Assembly (NCBI GenBank): GCA_963931865.1
Contig: OZ007516.1
Span: forward strand, 11,830,613-11,894,612
Reading direction: 5' to 3'
DNA length: 64,000 bases
Source: Axinella damicornis
Lineage: Eukaryota; Porifera; Demospongiae; Axinellida; Axinellidae
A program made the translations under genes and the position numbers. Shown here one piece after another: positions 11,296-21,825 of the stretch (its first letter is position 1; each line of letters begins with the position of its first letter). The notes beneath the pieces are model-generated. The model searched no databases. It was not told the DNA's origin and saw only the letters and a list, made by a program, of their open reading frames with translations.

Positions 11296-11683
11296 TGTTG
11301 GAGGGATATAGGAGAGGTGCATGTGGCAGTGTGGGAGGTGCAGGTGGGAGGGGTGGGATGTTGGAGGGGTACAGGAGAGGTGCAGGTGGGAGGGTAGGAG
11401 TGTGGGAGAAGTTCATATGCAGGGATAGACATTAGTCATGGCTGCTCTCGTTATAGTGCACAGCATAAAATGCACACAACACGCATGCATACAGAACACA
11501 AACACATGCATGCACTCCTCTCGCATGCACTCCTCTCACATGCACATGCACACAATACACATACACGTGTATGCATGTACACATGTGCATACACACCCGC
11601 ATACTACACACACAAACACACACACATGCACTCATACAAACACACAATCATGTGTATGCCCCCCCCCCCCCCTACACACACAG
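11296..11683 (+). repeat. Minisatellite remnant and CA-rich simple repeat in SPT16 intron
   Basis: Degenerate 42-bp units (11296-11410), then ACACA/CATGCA-rich sequence (11460-11660) and a C run just before the acceptor of the next exon. His/Thr-rich frames across this stretch are not genes. Confidence 0.7.
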
Positions 11684-12455
11684 GATGAGCCAGCTACAGA
11701 GCTGACTGCCACTGCTAGGAAGAAAATCTCAATCTTCCTCGGGGTAAGTTTGTTGTACATGTGACAGCACAGTGGGAGCACAATGTTTAGCCTCATTCCC
11801 TGCATGGCCGCGTGGGAACGAGGCTACACTGTGTTGCATTGGGAGAACTCAGTACAGTCTGCACTGTGATAAATTGCACTGTGGGGGACACAATATTGCA
11901 CTGTTGGAATATTGTAACAGTGCTGTTGATGGATTGCCGTCCTAGTCTGCATTACACCGTCCTAATTGTCAACTTCCTGTCTCCATTTCCTGTAGAATGA
12001 AGAAGAGGAAGAAAATGGACCAGGCATTAGTGTGAGTGTGTCGTGTTCTATTGCATGATATCATTTCATTTGTACGATGATGTCATTGTTCACCATACAA
12101 GTAGCTTCACCTGATTTGCTCACTTTTGCAACTGCCTGAGACCTTGACCTACGGTCCCTCTCTGTACCATGATCAGGAGGATTTGCTGCTCGGACGAGAG
12201 GTGAAGAGGACAGCCATCCTGCACAGCAGGACCAGGGTGAGCAGGGCGGTGCCATGTTGGTTGGGCGTTATGTCTGAGTGGGTGGGGCCTAAATTTTAGT
12301 TGCTTGGAATGTAGATGATAGTGTTCTCAATCTTTGTGTCATGAGACTCAAGATGTAGTGTTCATTGCTTGTGTGACCAATGATGTGTGCAGACAGAGCA
12401 GACTGCTGAGGACCGGAGAAAGGAGCACCAACCAAGATTAGCCAAGTCGATAAAG
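11684..12455 (+). CDS. SUPT16H: SPT16 copy 1, four short exons (linker after peptidase-like domain)
   Basis: Exons 11684-11743, 11996-12031, 12177-12236 and 12393-12455, each with AG acceptor and GT donor and all in phase 0. They read DEPATELTATARKKISIFLG, NEEEEENGPGIS, EDLLLGREVKRTAILHSRTR and TEQTAEDRRKEHQPRLAKSI-K, matching the human order DEDGPATVL...GIFL, EEEEEE, EDLLGRGSRAALLTERTR, MTAEEKRRAHQKELA. Relative to copy 2, the first exon has a 9-bp in-frame deletion (loss of Ser-Val-Ala), while the second keeps the GTGAGT donor (12032) that copy 2 has lost. This is the acidic linker leading to the middle domain. Confidence 0.85.
11788..11826. mobile_element. Minimal hairpin element (39 bp), TAGYCTCGTKCCCAG family
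   Basis: TAGCCTCATTCCCTGCATGG and complement, in an SPT16 intron. Flanks CACAATGTT / CACTGTGTT resemble a decayed 9-bp duplication. Also present at the same place in unit 2 (33503-33541), so it predates the duplication. Confidence 0.7.
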
Positions 12456-13139
12456 GTGGGTATACATTATGTACCATCACATGTGCTGTGCTATGTATAC
12501 TCTGTTAGTTGCTATCAAGGGCGCATCGAGCTGCCGAAGGCAGCGAGAGGGCATGCAACGTACATAGACGGCAAAATGCTGAGTGTTACTAAAATTAATA
12601 TAGAAATTCAAATTTGGACTGTATAAGCACGTGAACCGTAGACGCGCGCCCCTTATGCTGTCACTTTTTGTACTTACGATTGAGATGGCTGATATTCCGT
12701 CTGTAGCGTCTTTGACGAGGACCTAGCTACCTAGCGTGAGCTCCTTTCGATGCTATCATTCCCTCCCTCCAACTTACGCAACAGCCATTGTGCTGTTGTC
12801 GAGAGCAGCAAAAATTGTTTGCATCCGGCGATACTTTCTCAGAATCTTGGCCTGCTACACTGGTAGGAGAGCTACCCGGACTAGAAGTACTTGGGCTAGA
12901 GATCGCTTGGATGGTGTTTCTGTACCTACATCGGTAGCACTCATCTTCCTTGTCCAAGGAATAAGTTCCGTTGAATGTCCGTAACCGAACCGTGCGTGCA
13001 ATTTCACGTGCTTAACCGGAAACGTTATTTTTTGTAACACTCAGCACTATGCCGTCTATACGTGCGCTATAGGAAGTTGCATGCCCTCTCGCCGCCTTCG
13101 GCGGCTCGATGCGCCCTTGTTGTTATGTAGTCATATGAC
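12456..13139 (+). other. SPT16 intron, unit-1-specific insertion
   Basis: From about 12508 to 13110 there is sequence absent from unit 2, bounded by inverted ends GGGCGCATCGAGCTGCCGAA (12510) and its complement near 13085-13118, each followed by GGCGAGAGGGCATGCAAC-type sequence. This is an inverted-repeat element of about 0.6 kb. No coding content recognised. Confidence 0.6.
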
Positions 13140-13445
13140 TCTGTCTGTTGCTATGCACGGTACATGTACTGTCATATGACTATCTGTTGCTATGTACCGT
13201 CACATGACTATCTGTTGCTATGTACCATCACATCTGGCCCGGTACAAACATCTGGCCCATGAGACAACTGTCCACTTGTCACACGACAGAAATTATTCGT
13301 GACGTCTGAGGTGGTCAACCTCCTCTGGTCATGTGACAGTACATAGCAACAGACAGTCATGTGACGGTACATAGCAACAGATAGTCATGTGACGGTACAT
13401 AGCAACAGATAGTCATGTGACGGAACATTGCAACAAATAGTCATG
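13140..13445. repeat. 28-bp minisatellite, two short arrays in opposite orientation
   Basis: Units of TGTCTGTTGCTATGTACCGT CACATGAC run on the plus strand at 13140-13230 and on the minus strand at 13329-13445, separated by a spacer with CATCTGGCCC repeats. The same arrangement occurs in unit 2 (34205-34560 and 38225-38345). The minus array continues after 20450 once the 13456-20441 insertion is removed. Confidence 0.85.
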
Positions 13446-13789
13446 CTCGGTTGTGTTAAGGCAGCCTCAAGTTTTTATAACGCGCAAGCTCTGCGCAGCT
13501 TATCGGCGTGCGCACTATGAACGATGAATGAGATTATCTAGCACTAGTTTGGATTCTGTTGACCACCAGTGTGAGTTTAACTATGCTAATTGAATTTGTA
13601 GAGCTTCAACTGGCCGCATGAAGCTTCAATTGACCGAACGAGCCGCATGGCTGCCTGGTCAAAACAACCCGACTTGCGTTTGCCGTTTTGCGGAGCAGAA
13701 GACAACTTGGCCAGCGACTTGTTTGAGTGTCTATCGTTTCTACAAGGATTGAACTTTCTGGTTCTGTCTGGCTTTTGGCGAATAGAGTT

Positions 13790-13966
13790 TGTTAGTAGGC
13801 GATCGTATTTCAGCATGCACCGTATATGTACTAGACTACTCAGTTCAGTTCACTGGCCGTCGTTCGCAAATTCATTTCTCAGTTTCACATGGCATGGCAC
13901 AACTGCATGAACACGCATGCGCACAAATCAAATCAGTGATCATAAATTATTCATACGTCTCCAACA
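13790..13966 (-). repeat. BEL/Pao 3' LTR
   Basis: 177 bp, TG...CA ends, same sequence as the 5' LTR. Confidence 0.95.
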
Positions 13967-14053
13967 CACTCCCCCGGGTTGACCAGCGATGGTCAACAGA
14001 GGTTCACAAAAAGACAATAAGCATAATATTACAGTTTGACATACATGAGTTCC

Positions 14054-17000
14054 TTAGTCCTGATCACTGTCCTGTTCACAAAAGGCGATAGCTCTGATGT
14101 TGTCTCGGGCCTTCTTGGCCGCAGACCTCATAGGTTGACCAGATCGCTCAACAGTTCCATTTTCTGCTTCGGTAGCTTGGGTTTCTGTATCGCGTTCAAG
14201 AATCAGTTCCTCAACTCTCTCATCTGATGATGGGTGAGGTATTTCCAGTGGGTACAAACGTTGAAGTGGGCGCTTCAGTGTGTGGGCCTTCTTACCCGGA
14301 GAGGCCACTTTCAGTATGGCACCACGCACGCGTCCATCCTGTCCTGATACGAGTTTAGTGATTCGGGCAAGCTTCCAGAAGCCTCTCGGTTTTGTGTCAT
14401 GCACCAACACAACATCTCCCACACGTACAGAGTCTTTGTCTGAAGTTTTTCCCACATATCTGTGGCTGTCTCTCAATTCCAGGAGATATTCTGTTTGCCA
14501 TCTGCTCCAGAAGTCACTCAGCAGTTTATTGAGGTGCACCAATCGTCTCGTCAAATGTTCCCGGCTGAGACCGTACTCTTCTTCAGAATCAGTGTAGCAA
14601 ATTGAGTCAGGAAGACTGAGAAGTCTACGGCCACACAGTAAGTGAGCAGGTGTCAGAGGTTCCTCGGTGTCATCAGATGACACGTATGAGATGGGTCGAG
14701 AATTGATGACTCCTCCTACTTCTGTTATCAGAGTGGTAAACTCGTCCAGAGTGAGTCTAGCTCTCCCCACAATCTTCTTGAGGCAGCGTTTGGTCATTCT
14801 TATCATGCGTTCAAATACACCACCCCACCACGGAGCTCTAGCCAGATTGAAAGTCCATTGTACCCCCACACCTGCCAAGTACTGTTGTACCTCCTCATGT
14901 TGCATCATTGCCTGGATGGCCTTGGAAGCAGCCTTAAAGGTTTTACCGTTGTCTGACACAAATCTTCTGGGTAGGCCTCTACGGGCGGTAAAACGCTTTA
15001 AACTTCGTAGGAATGCTGCAGTTGTTAAATCTGGTACCACCTCAAGATGCACTGCTCTAGTTACACAACAGGTATAGAGACATATCCATACCTTACTCTC
15101 CGAGGCAGTGCTTCCAAACTTGACATGGAGAGGTCCCGCAAAATCCACTCCGGTGAAAGTGAAAGGGGGCTCCTGGTGCACTCTGAACTCAGGCAGTGGA
15201 GGAGGAGTGGGTCCAATGAGGGGTCTCCCTTCGTACTTCTTGCAGACAACACACTGGTGTATACACTTCTTCACGAAAGCCCGACCCTTGACGATCCAAA
15301 ACTTGGACCTAACTTCGGTGAGTGTTTCTTTCACACCATTGTGAAGGACTCTCGAGTGTGCACGTCTCACAACCAATGTGGTCAGATGGTGTTGTCTGGG
15401 TAACAGGATAGGGTGTTTTACACCATATGGGATTTCTGCCTTGGACAGACGTCCACCGCACCTCCAAACACCCTCCTCGTCGAAGAAGAGACCAAACTGT
15501 CCCTTCAACTTCTCAAAATAAGGATCTTGCAAAAGCTGTACCTGAGCAGCTCGAATCCAAAGCAATTCAGCCCCTTGGTTATGGTTCAGTTCTGTGGACA
15601 CTGTATCTTCGTCAACAGCGTGCCTTGTCTTCATTCTGAGTCTGTGGACAAACTCTAATACTCGACCAGTGATACTCAAAAGGTTTTGCAGTGAGCTGTA
15701 TCGTTGGCAATCAATCAGCTCTTCAACATTTGAATTGTCCTTGATGGCATCCACCCTCAATACTATCGGCCTGTCCCTTGCTCGCAGTTCGGTCGAGCAC
15801 TCAGCAGGCATCTCAAACTGGGATTCTTCATCAAATACAGTTCCAATCCACCAGGGCCCACTTAACCACAAGTCATTCTTGGCAAGGTCAGCTGGTTTAA
15901 CACCTCTAGAGGGCAAGTCGGCTGGGTTGTCAACACCTGGGCAATGACGCCAGCAAGCACTAGGGAGAAGATCCCTAATTTCTATCACACGGTGCTGAAC
16001 GAACTGCTTCCAAACACGGTCAACACCCTGAATCCAATACAAGGATACTTCAGAGTCGGTATAACAGGTAGGTTCTTCTAACTGCATTTCTGATCCTAGG
16101 CTTGTGGCAACACTCTTCATTAGTCTGGCTAGCAATAGCGCAGACAGTAACTCAAGCCGGGGAATCGTCTGAGGCTTCAGTGGGGACACCCTAGTTTTGG
16201 ATGCTATGAATCTCACTGTTTGTCCCACTGGACTCTGAAGTACCAGATACACAACTGCTGCATAAGCATGCTTTGAGGCATCGCAAAACCCATGCAATGA
16301 GCAACTTACACCTTCAGTAGGAGATCCATTCCAGATACACCGGGGCAGACACATCACTGGACAGCGTTCCAGCTCATCAATCAGCCCCTTCCACTTGGCC
16401 AACAAATCCAGTGCGAGCGGCTGATCCCAGTCTTGTCCCCTTTCGCACAGCTCTTGAAACAGCATCTTGAAGCGAATGACAATTGGGGATAGAAACCCCA
16501 GTGGATCATAGAAACGTCCCACTATACTCACTACGTTCCGCTTGGTGGGTTCCAGCTGTCTAGCTTGATGAGCTATATTGGCAAATCCAAAACGCAGCTG
16601 GTCATCGTCCACATTCCAGCAGACACCAAGAATCTTCTGTTCACCAGAGAGCACTGGTTGGGCTGGGGCCAATGTAGCCTTGGTGTAGGTTTCATCTGTA
16701 GGACCAACCGATGACTGATCATCACGAGGACTATGAGCCGACCCTTCCTTCGCATCAATCTTCACTTGCAGGGAGCCGGCGTTGGTCACAAATTTGCGGA
16801 GGTTAAAACCTCCTTCCTTGAGGACATTCTTGGACTCCAGGTAGAGTTGGTACGCCTCTTCCTCGTCCTTAGCTCCTGTGACTACGTCGTCCACGTACAG
16901 GGATGCAGTCAGTTTGTTGACCGTTTCGGGATGTGAAGTGACGTACTTGTCGAGGTGGTGTCGCAGGGTGGCATTCAACAGGAAGGGACTACATGAGACC

Positions 17001-19816
17001 CCAAATACCACTCTGGTAAACCTGAGACAAATCATCTTGCAATTCTCACTGTGTACGTCGTCGAACCACAGGAACCGCAGCACATCTCGATCAGACTCTT
17101 GCACAGATACCATCAGGAACGCTTTTTCAACGTCGGCTGTTAGAGCAATCTTGTGAGTCCGAAATCGGATCAGGATATCCAGAATCTTCTGGTCGAACTT
17201 TGGTCCCTTGTGTAAACATTCATTCAGTGAACACCCTGTCGATCGAGCTGAGGCGTCGTACACGACACGCACCTTGGTAGTGGATTTGTCTCTTCTCACA
17301 ACAGCGTGGTGAGGTAGATAGTGTATCTGGCCATCGACTGACTCTTCTTGCGGATTGACCTCTTCTACGATGCCTTGGCTTCGTTGGCTCTGGATGATTG
17401 AGTCATACTCTTTCAACACTTCTGGATCATGTCTGAGTCGTTTGACGAGGCCATCTAGCCGCTTCCTGCTCAACAGGTAGTTGTCTGGCAACATGGGGTG
17501 TGAGCTCTTCCATGGGAGTGATACCTCATACCGCCCGTCCTTGAACTGCACCGTCTGTGTAAACTCTTCTAGGACTGAGTCTGTCTTGGAGTCAACACCC
17601 ATTGATTCTAGGTTCCAAAAGGAATGCAAGACTTCGTCCAGAGGGTCTTGAGTGGACGGTATGGCTTCGATTCTCAAACAATGTGTAGTGAGGAGGTTGT
17701 GAGCTGTCGAGCAGCTCTTCTCCATTGACAACATGCCAGACAAGACCCATCCCAGCCTAGTGTGTACAGCTACGGGGCCATCCTCACCTCTCTTGGTCTC
17801 ACCAGTTGCGAACCACCAGTAGTAGTCTAAACCAACCAGGAGGTCCACCTCCATCAGATCATTCCCTCCCTGATTGGGGTCTGCGAGATCAAGACCAGCC
17901 AAATGTCGATACCTCTTCTGGCAGAGGTCAATGGGCTGCACCGTCAATGGTTGACAAATCAACGGGGTACAAACAAACTCCATCTCTTGCTTCTGGCTGT
18001 CCCTTGTCGTAACTCCAATCCTGACAACATCATAGGTCTGTGTCCTCTCGTCACTTGCTCCAAAGGTCACAACAGACATTGTTCGCTTCTCATGACATCT
18101 TAGCGACAGAGCATCTTTCACCTTCTTGGTTGCATAGGATTGTTGACTGCCAGTGTCGAGAATGGCTCTGACTTCAACCGTTCTCTCAGGATTTTCAGGA
18201 TTGAACAGTTTTACTCTCGCGGTTTGCAGCAACACTGGTCCCCTCGCGTTGACAAGGAGCGTCGACGAGGTCGTTGGAGGTTGAAAGGAGGGGGCTGTTG
18301 GGTTGAGTCCAGTCAGGGGGGCTTCCACCTGCCCAGATGGTTCCTTCTCCCTTGATGAAGTCTTAGCACAGATTGAGGAATGGTGCCTTCCTCCACACGC
18401 AACACAGCGTAACTTGGAACGACACTGTCGACCGATGTGTCCTCTCCTCAAGCACACAAAGCACCTGCCAGACTTCATTAGAGCTTGTTTACGCTCCTCT
18501 GGGCAGCTTACTTGGTCACATCTCTCGGGGGTGTGGCTATGATTGCAGTAGCAGCAATTTGGCTTATCTCCCAGGAACAAAGTGGCAGCTGTTGGTGGCG
18601 TTCTTCCTACGCCCCTCTTCTGGTTGCTCAGGCTGGAACCTGACAGTGGGTTTGCTCGTTCGCGGGCTTCAACCTCTTGCAGCAGTTCCGTCATGATAGC
18701 GTCCAGTTGCCAATCTGCTTCCCCAATCTTACGTCCGATGATCAGGCGTAAGTCTCCAGGTAGTTTGTTCATCAGGACAGACGCTAGTAGGCTTCCATAC
18801 GTTTCTGCTGCCACGCCCAGTGCCTTCAGACTTCTGATGTTCGACTCGACAACATCATGAAAGTGACGTAGAGCCTTCACATTGTGGGGGGACGTCACTG
18901 CTTCAATACTCATGAGGATATCCATATGTTTGGATATTATCTGCTGCTTGTTCCCAAAACGGCGCTTCAGAATAGAAATGGCCTCCGCGTAGTTGACCTC
19001 GGTGAGCATCAATCCTGAGACAGCATCTCGTGCCGATCCCTTCAGCAGTGAACGAAGGTAATTGAACTTGTCGACTCCACTCAGACCAGTATTCTGATGG
19101 ATTGCTGAGTCATATGAGTCCCAAAACGAGGTCCAAAGGGTCACATTACCATCAAACGACTGGATCGTGAGCTTGGGTAGTCGCACTCCAAGTGTAGGAA
19201 TGACAGCTGGGGTAGAAATGGGAGTTGTCGCAGACGTGGTCGGAGCAAATGTTGAGGTTTCTGTAGCCGTGGTCATAACTGCACCTCCCGTAGGAGCTGT
19301 TAGAACTGGAGAGGTGACTAGCGGTTCAGTAGTAGGAGCTGTTGTGACCACGACTGGTGCGCCAGCTGGAGGTGTCGCAGCCGAAGTCGTGACCGGTGTG
19401 GGGACCGGTAGTATAACAGGTCCAGTGGGTGTGCGGGTGCACTTATCAAGCCTTACAATTGCTCCGTACACACGGTCCTTGAACTCGTCAGCCTCCTGTA
19501 TTTCAGTATCCAAGTCCTCATCTTCAGTGAGGTCCAATATTTCCGAGTCCAATCGTGTCAACGTGCTTAGTTTCTCTTCAAGACTCCGCTTGAGTTGTGC
19601 CAAGCGGGCGAGATCTGGGCTTTCTTCGGCCAGCAGAGCGTCAATAATGTTCATTGTTCGTGTTGCAGAGCCTCTGTGGCCTCCTCTTAGTCTCCGTTTT
19701 CGTGGCAAGCCGCCTGGAGCGGCTGTTTCCGATCCGTTCATTGTTTTCTTCCCGTTTCGAATAAATCGCTGAGTAGTCTTCGAGTGTCTATCTCGCCTAT
19801 CCAGTCTCCTCGTCAA
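14054..19816 (-). CDS. BEL/Pao gag-pol polyprotein, intact
   Basis: One open frame of 1920 codons. The start is probably the Met at residue 26 (MNGSETAAPGG), since the first codons lie next to the primer-binding site. Domains in order: DUF1759 gag-like region at about 215-360 (LPKLTIQSFDGN); zinc knuckles at about 430-500 (CFVCLRRGHIGRQC); DUF1758-type aspartic protease at about 555 (AILDTGSQQSYAT); Pao reverse transcriptase with YVDD at about 975; RNase H at about 1180 (FCDASKHAYAAVVYL); integrase zinc domain at about 1490-1525 (CIHQCVVCKK); integrase core at about 1555-1670 (VDFAGPL, SDNGKTF, WWGGVFER); and a DUF5641 tail at about 1770-1840. All catalytic landmarks I can check are present, so it may be active or recently active. 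No env-like frame is seen. Confidence 0.95.
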   Translation of the reverse strand: MTRRLDRRDRHSKTTQRFIRNGKKTMNGSETAAPGGLPRKRRLRGGHRGSATRTMNIIDALLAEESPDLARLAQLKRSLEEKLSTLTRLDSEILDLTEDEDLDTEIQEADEFKDRVYGAIVRLDKCTRTPTGPVILPVPTPVTTSAATPPAGAPVVVTTAPTTEPLVTSPVLTAPTGGAVMTTATETSTFAPTTSATTPISTPAVIPTLGVRLPKLTIQSFDGNVTLWTSFWDSYDSAIHQNTGLSGVDKFNYLRSLLKGSARDAVSGLMLTEVNYAEAISILKRRFGNKQQIISKHMDILMSIEAVTSPHNVKALRHFHDVVESNIRSLKALGVAAETYGSLLASVLMNKLPGDLRLIIGRKIGEADWQLDAIMTELLQEVEARERANPLSGSSLSNQKRGVGRTPPTAATLFLGDKPNCCYCNHSHTPERCDQVSCPEERKQALMKSGRCFVCLRRGHIGRQCRSKLRCVACGGRHHSSICAKTSSREKEPSGQVEAPLTGLNPTAPSFQPPTTSSTLLVNARGPVLLQTARVKLFNPENPERTVEVRAILDTGSQQSYATKKVKDALSLRCHEKRTMSVVTFGASDERTQTYDVVRIGVTTRDSQKQEMEFVCTPLICQPLTVQPIDLCQKRYRHLAGLDLADPNQGGNDLMEVDLLVGLDYYWWFATGETKRGEDGPVAVHTRLGWVLSGMLSMEKSCSTAHNLLTTHCLRIEAIPSTQDPLDEVLHSFWNLESMGVDSKTDSVLEEFTQTVQFKDGRYEVSLPWKSSHPMLPDNYLLSRKRLDGLVKRLRHDPEVLKEYDSIIQSQRSQGIVEEVNPQEESVDGQIHYLPHHAVVRRDKSTTKVRVVYDASARSTGCSLNECLHKGPKFDQKILDILIRFRTHKIALTADVEKAFLMVSVQESDRDVLRFLWFDDVHSENCKMICLRFTRVVFGVSCSPFLLNATLRHHLDKYVTSHPETVNKLTASLYVDDVVTGAKDEEEAYQLYLESKNVLKEGGFNLRKFVTNAGSLQVKIDAKEGSAHSPRDDQSSVGPTDETYTKATLAPAQPVLSGEQKILGVCWNVDDDQLRFGFANIAHQARQLEPTKRNVVSIVGRFYDPLGFLSPIVIRFKMLFQELCERGQDWDQPLALDLLAKWKGLIDELERCPVMCLPRCIWNGSPTEGVSCSLHGFCDASKHAYAAVVYLVLQSPVGQTVRFIASKTRVSPLKPQTIPRLELLSALLLARLMKSVATSLGSEMQLEEPTCYTDSEVSLYWIQGVDRVWKQFVQHRVIEIRDLLPSACWRHCPGVDNPADLPSRGVKPADLAKNDLWLSGPWWIGTVFDEESQFEMPAECSTELRARDRPIVLRVDAIKDNSNVEELIDCQRYSSLQNLLSITGRVLEFVHRLRMKTRHAVDEDTVSTELNHNQGAELLWIRAAQVQLLQDPYFEKLKGQFGLFFDEEGVWRCGGRLSKAEIPYGVKHPILLPRQHHLTTLVVRRAHSRVLHNGVKETLTEVRSKFWIVKGRAFVKKCIHQCVVCKKYEGRPLIGPTPPPLPEFRVHQEPPFTFTGVDFAGPLHVKFGSTASESKVWICLYTCCVTRAVHLEVVPDLTTAAFLRSLKRFTARRGLPRRFVSDNGKTFKAASKAIQAMMQHEEVQQYLAGVGVQWTFNLARAPWWGGVFERMIRMTKRCLKKIVGRARLTLDEFTTLITEVGGVINSRPISYVSSDDTEEPLTPAHLLCGRRLLSLPDSICYTDSEEEYGLSREHLTRRLVHLNKLLSDFWSRWQTEYLLELRDSHRYVGKTSDKDSVRVGDVVLVHDTKPRGFWKLARITKLVSGQDGRVRGAILKVASPGKKAHTLKRPLQRLYPLEIPHPSSDERVEELILERDTETQATEAENGTVERSGQPMRSAAKKARDNIRAIAFCEQDSDQD

Positions 19817-19844
19817 GGTTCGAAGTATCCGGCTCGAAGGACCA

Positions 19845-20021
19845 TGTTAGTAGGCGATCGTATTTCAGCATGCACCGTATATGTACTAGACTACTCAGTT
19901 CAGTTCACTGGCCGTCGTTCGCAAATTCATTTCTCAGTTTCACATGGCATGGCACAACTGCATGAACACGCATGCGCACAAATCAAATCAGTGATCATAA
20001 ATTATTCATACGTCTCCAACA
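19845..20021 (-). repeat. BEL/Pao 5' LTR
   Basis: 177 bp, identical to the other LTR. Promoter for the element on the minus strand is expected here; no motif is assigned. Confidence 0.95.
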
Positions 20022-20449
20022 GAGTTCCCTTGGGATTTATATTATCGTAAGTTCCGTGAAGGTGTAGTAATTGGAGACAATTTTTGATACAGTTTGCCGT
20101 CCTTAACGAAAGAGGAACGAGATACTCACTCTTGCCAGACACATTTAGGTTCACTGTTTTCTGAAGTTGCAGTGTGCGTAGTTTGGAGTCGCTGCTATTT
20201 GCCTTTCTGCTCCGCAAAAACGCAAATAGGCATAACGACAATGCCTTTGTTTACTTCCGGTTCATGTTGATCTCGTTGTCATGGAAACTTTAATTATGAT
20301 TAAAACTTGAGTTCACTAATCAAGTTTACTGTAACCACAAACCCCATGTTCATACTGCCATGGGTTTATGAGATATATCCAGTAATATCATAATGATAAT
20401 TCACTTGCAAGCTAAGGAACAAAAAGTTGAGGCTGCCTTAACAGCATTG

Positions 20450-20580
20450 AGTGTGACGGTACATAGCAACAGACAGTCATGTGACGGTACATAGCAACAG
20501 ATAGTCATGTGACGGTACATAGCAACAGATAGTCATGTGACAGTACATAACAACAGACAGTCATGACAGAGGAGGTTGGC
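20450..20580 (-). repeat. 28-bp minisatellite (minus orientation), continuation
   Basis: About four units GTGACGGTACATAGCAACAG-A-CAGTCAT, the continuation of the array at 13329-13445. It forms the outer part of the left arm of the foldback element described at 20580-26470. Confidence 0.85.
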
Positions 20581-20887
20581 CAAAGTTGACCTTTTCTAAT
20601 CAGGTCTCATTAAGGTTACGGGATACTCGTGCGCGTGCCGTGCGATATGTGTTGAGAAATGCTCGCTAACCAGAAATCTCTGGTACGAACAGCGTGAGCA
20701 ACTTGATTCTAGAGGTGGAGGTGCGCTGTCACAAGGTGCAGGGCATGACGGAAGCTTTTACCGATACGCTGTATTGTAATAGCCTTGCTAAAACAAGCAG
20801 TTCAGTTCACTAAAAAGCCGTATGTACCACTTTTCTCGAGCGAGACAGCAGATATATTTGCCAGGGATTATGCCATTGCTAGTGCTA

Positions 20888-21436
20888 TCATTACACTCCT
20901 GGTAGGGGAAAAATTGTGCCGCGTAATTACACTCCTGGTAGGGGAAAAATTGTGCTGTGTAAAATGTAAATAAATAATCAAATCTCACAGCTCGCAGGAA
21001 AGGCCTACAAAGATTCTGACAACATGTCGTGATCACTACCATGCAGTTAGACAAACCCATAATAATTGTGCTGAAACTCACCCTGGTGGTGGAGATATAA
21101 GCACTTTTGTCGTGTCGTCGGCTGCCATTGCTCAATCGCTCTCTTCGACGTTGGTTGCCAGTACAGTCTTACGAAGGCCCCACAAAGGTTCTGACGTACC
21201 ACACAGCCGTAATCGCTGTCGCTCACTGACGCTTACATGCCAAAACTGACCGTGCTGGCAAAGTTGTAAGTGCTGCAATAACTTCATGTCTTCCCTTTGG
21301 CCGCCATTGCTAGCGCTAGCGATCGACAGAGCGTGGTTGCCACGTGGCATGTGCGTTAATTGAACTAACTGCGATACTTAGCTTGCGCTACGGCGAGTCG
21401 CAGCCGGCATTGCAATGGCTACCAGGAGTGCGGTTG
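20888..21436 (-). mobile_element. CACTCCTGGTAG element with dimeric repeat core
   Basis: Starts ACACTCCTGGTAGGGGAAAA (partly duplicated at 20926) and ends CTACCAGGAGTGCGGTTGCC, so the ends share CACTCCTGGTAG in inverted orientation. The core is the dimeric repeat: two related units of about 180 bp on the minus strand, each with an AG/GTGAGTTT splice-donor-like site and a peptide-like frame (LQHLQLCQHG / LYLHHQGEF). No protein function is implied. Confidence 0.7.
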
Positions 21437-21479
21437 CCCCTCGTTAATTAATTAATTAATGTAAATAATCCAACCTCAT

Positions 21480-21825
21480 AGCTCGCAGGAAAGGTCTACA
21501 GAGATTCTGACTACACCGTCGTGATGGCTATCATGCAGTTAGACAAACGTGTAATAATTGTGCTGAAACTCACGTTGGTGGTGGAGATACAAGCGCTTTT
21601 GTTGTGCCGTCGGCCACCATTGCTCGATTGCTCTCTTCGCCAGTAGTCTTACGAAGGCCCCACAAAGAATCTGACCACACAGCTGTAATCGCTGTTGTTC
21701 ACTGACGCTTACTTGCCAAAACTCACCATGCTGGCAAAGTTGTAAGTGCTGTAATAACGTCGTGTCTTCCCTTTGGCCGCCATTGCTAGCGATCGACAGA
21801 GCGTGGTTGCCACGTGGCATGTGCG
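21480..21825 (-). repeat. Dimeric repeat, second copy
   Basis: Same two-unit core as 20985-21350, about 85-90 percent similar by eye, ending at the TTAA into which the MITE inserted. The minus frame SIASNGGQREDTTLLQHLQL is shared. Confidence 0.75.

Larger units (their letters stand above)
13790..20021 (-). mobile_element. Complete BEL/Pao LTR retrotransposon, 5-bp TSD
   Basis: Two 177-bp LTRs (13790-13966, 19845-20021), each TGTTAG...CCAACA, appear identical base for base. The 5-bp duplication GAGTT flanks it (13785-13789, 20022-20026). On the minus strand the 5' LTR is followed by TGGTCCTTCGAGCCGGAT, a TGG-starting primer-binding site, and the 3' LTR is preceded by a purine tract (CCGGGGGAGTG). 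Identical LTRs plus an open reading frame indicate a recent insertion. It is absent from the matching place in unit 2. Confidence 0.95.
13456..20441. mobile_element. TIR element (TTAAGGCAGCCTCAA) split by a BEL/Pao insertion
   Basis: Inverted ends TTAAGGCAGCCTCAA (13456-13470) and TTGAGGCTGCCTTAA (20427-20441). Without the retrotransposon it is about 0.75 kb and encodes nothing recognisable. It landed in the 28-bp minisatellite. The 4.4-kb element at 52816-57260 has a very similar TIR core and is probably related. Confidence 0.7.

Noticed and set aside
11438..11764. His/Thr-rich protein (also at 33126-33479)
   Set aside because: Frames across CACACA/CATGCA simple repeat that happen to run into the real SPT16 exon DEPATE.
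19167..19772. 201-codon plus-strand frame
   Set aside because: Complement of the Thr/Pro/Ala-rich gag region of the BEL/Pao element.
20985..21350. Small protein family MPRGNHALSIASNGG
   Set aside because: The frame recurs with every copy of a dispersed non-coding-looking repeat, without promoter, stop conservation or splicing support. Kept only as a repeat and as a hypothesis of exonisation.
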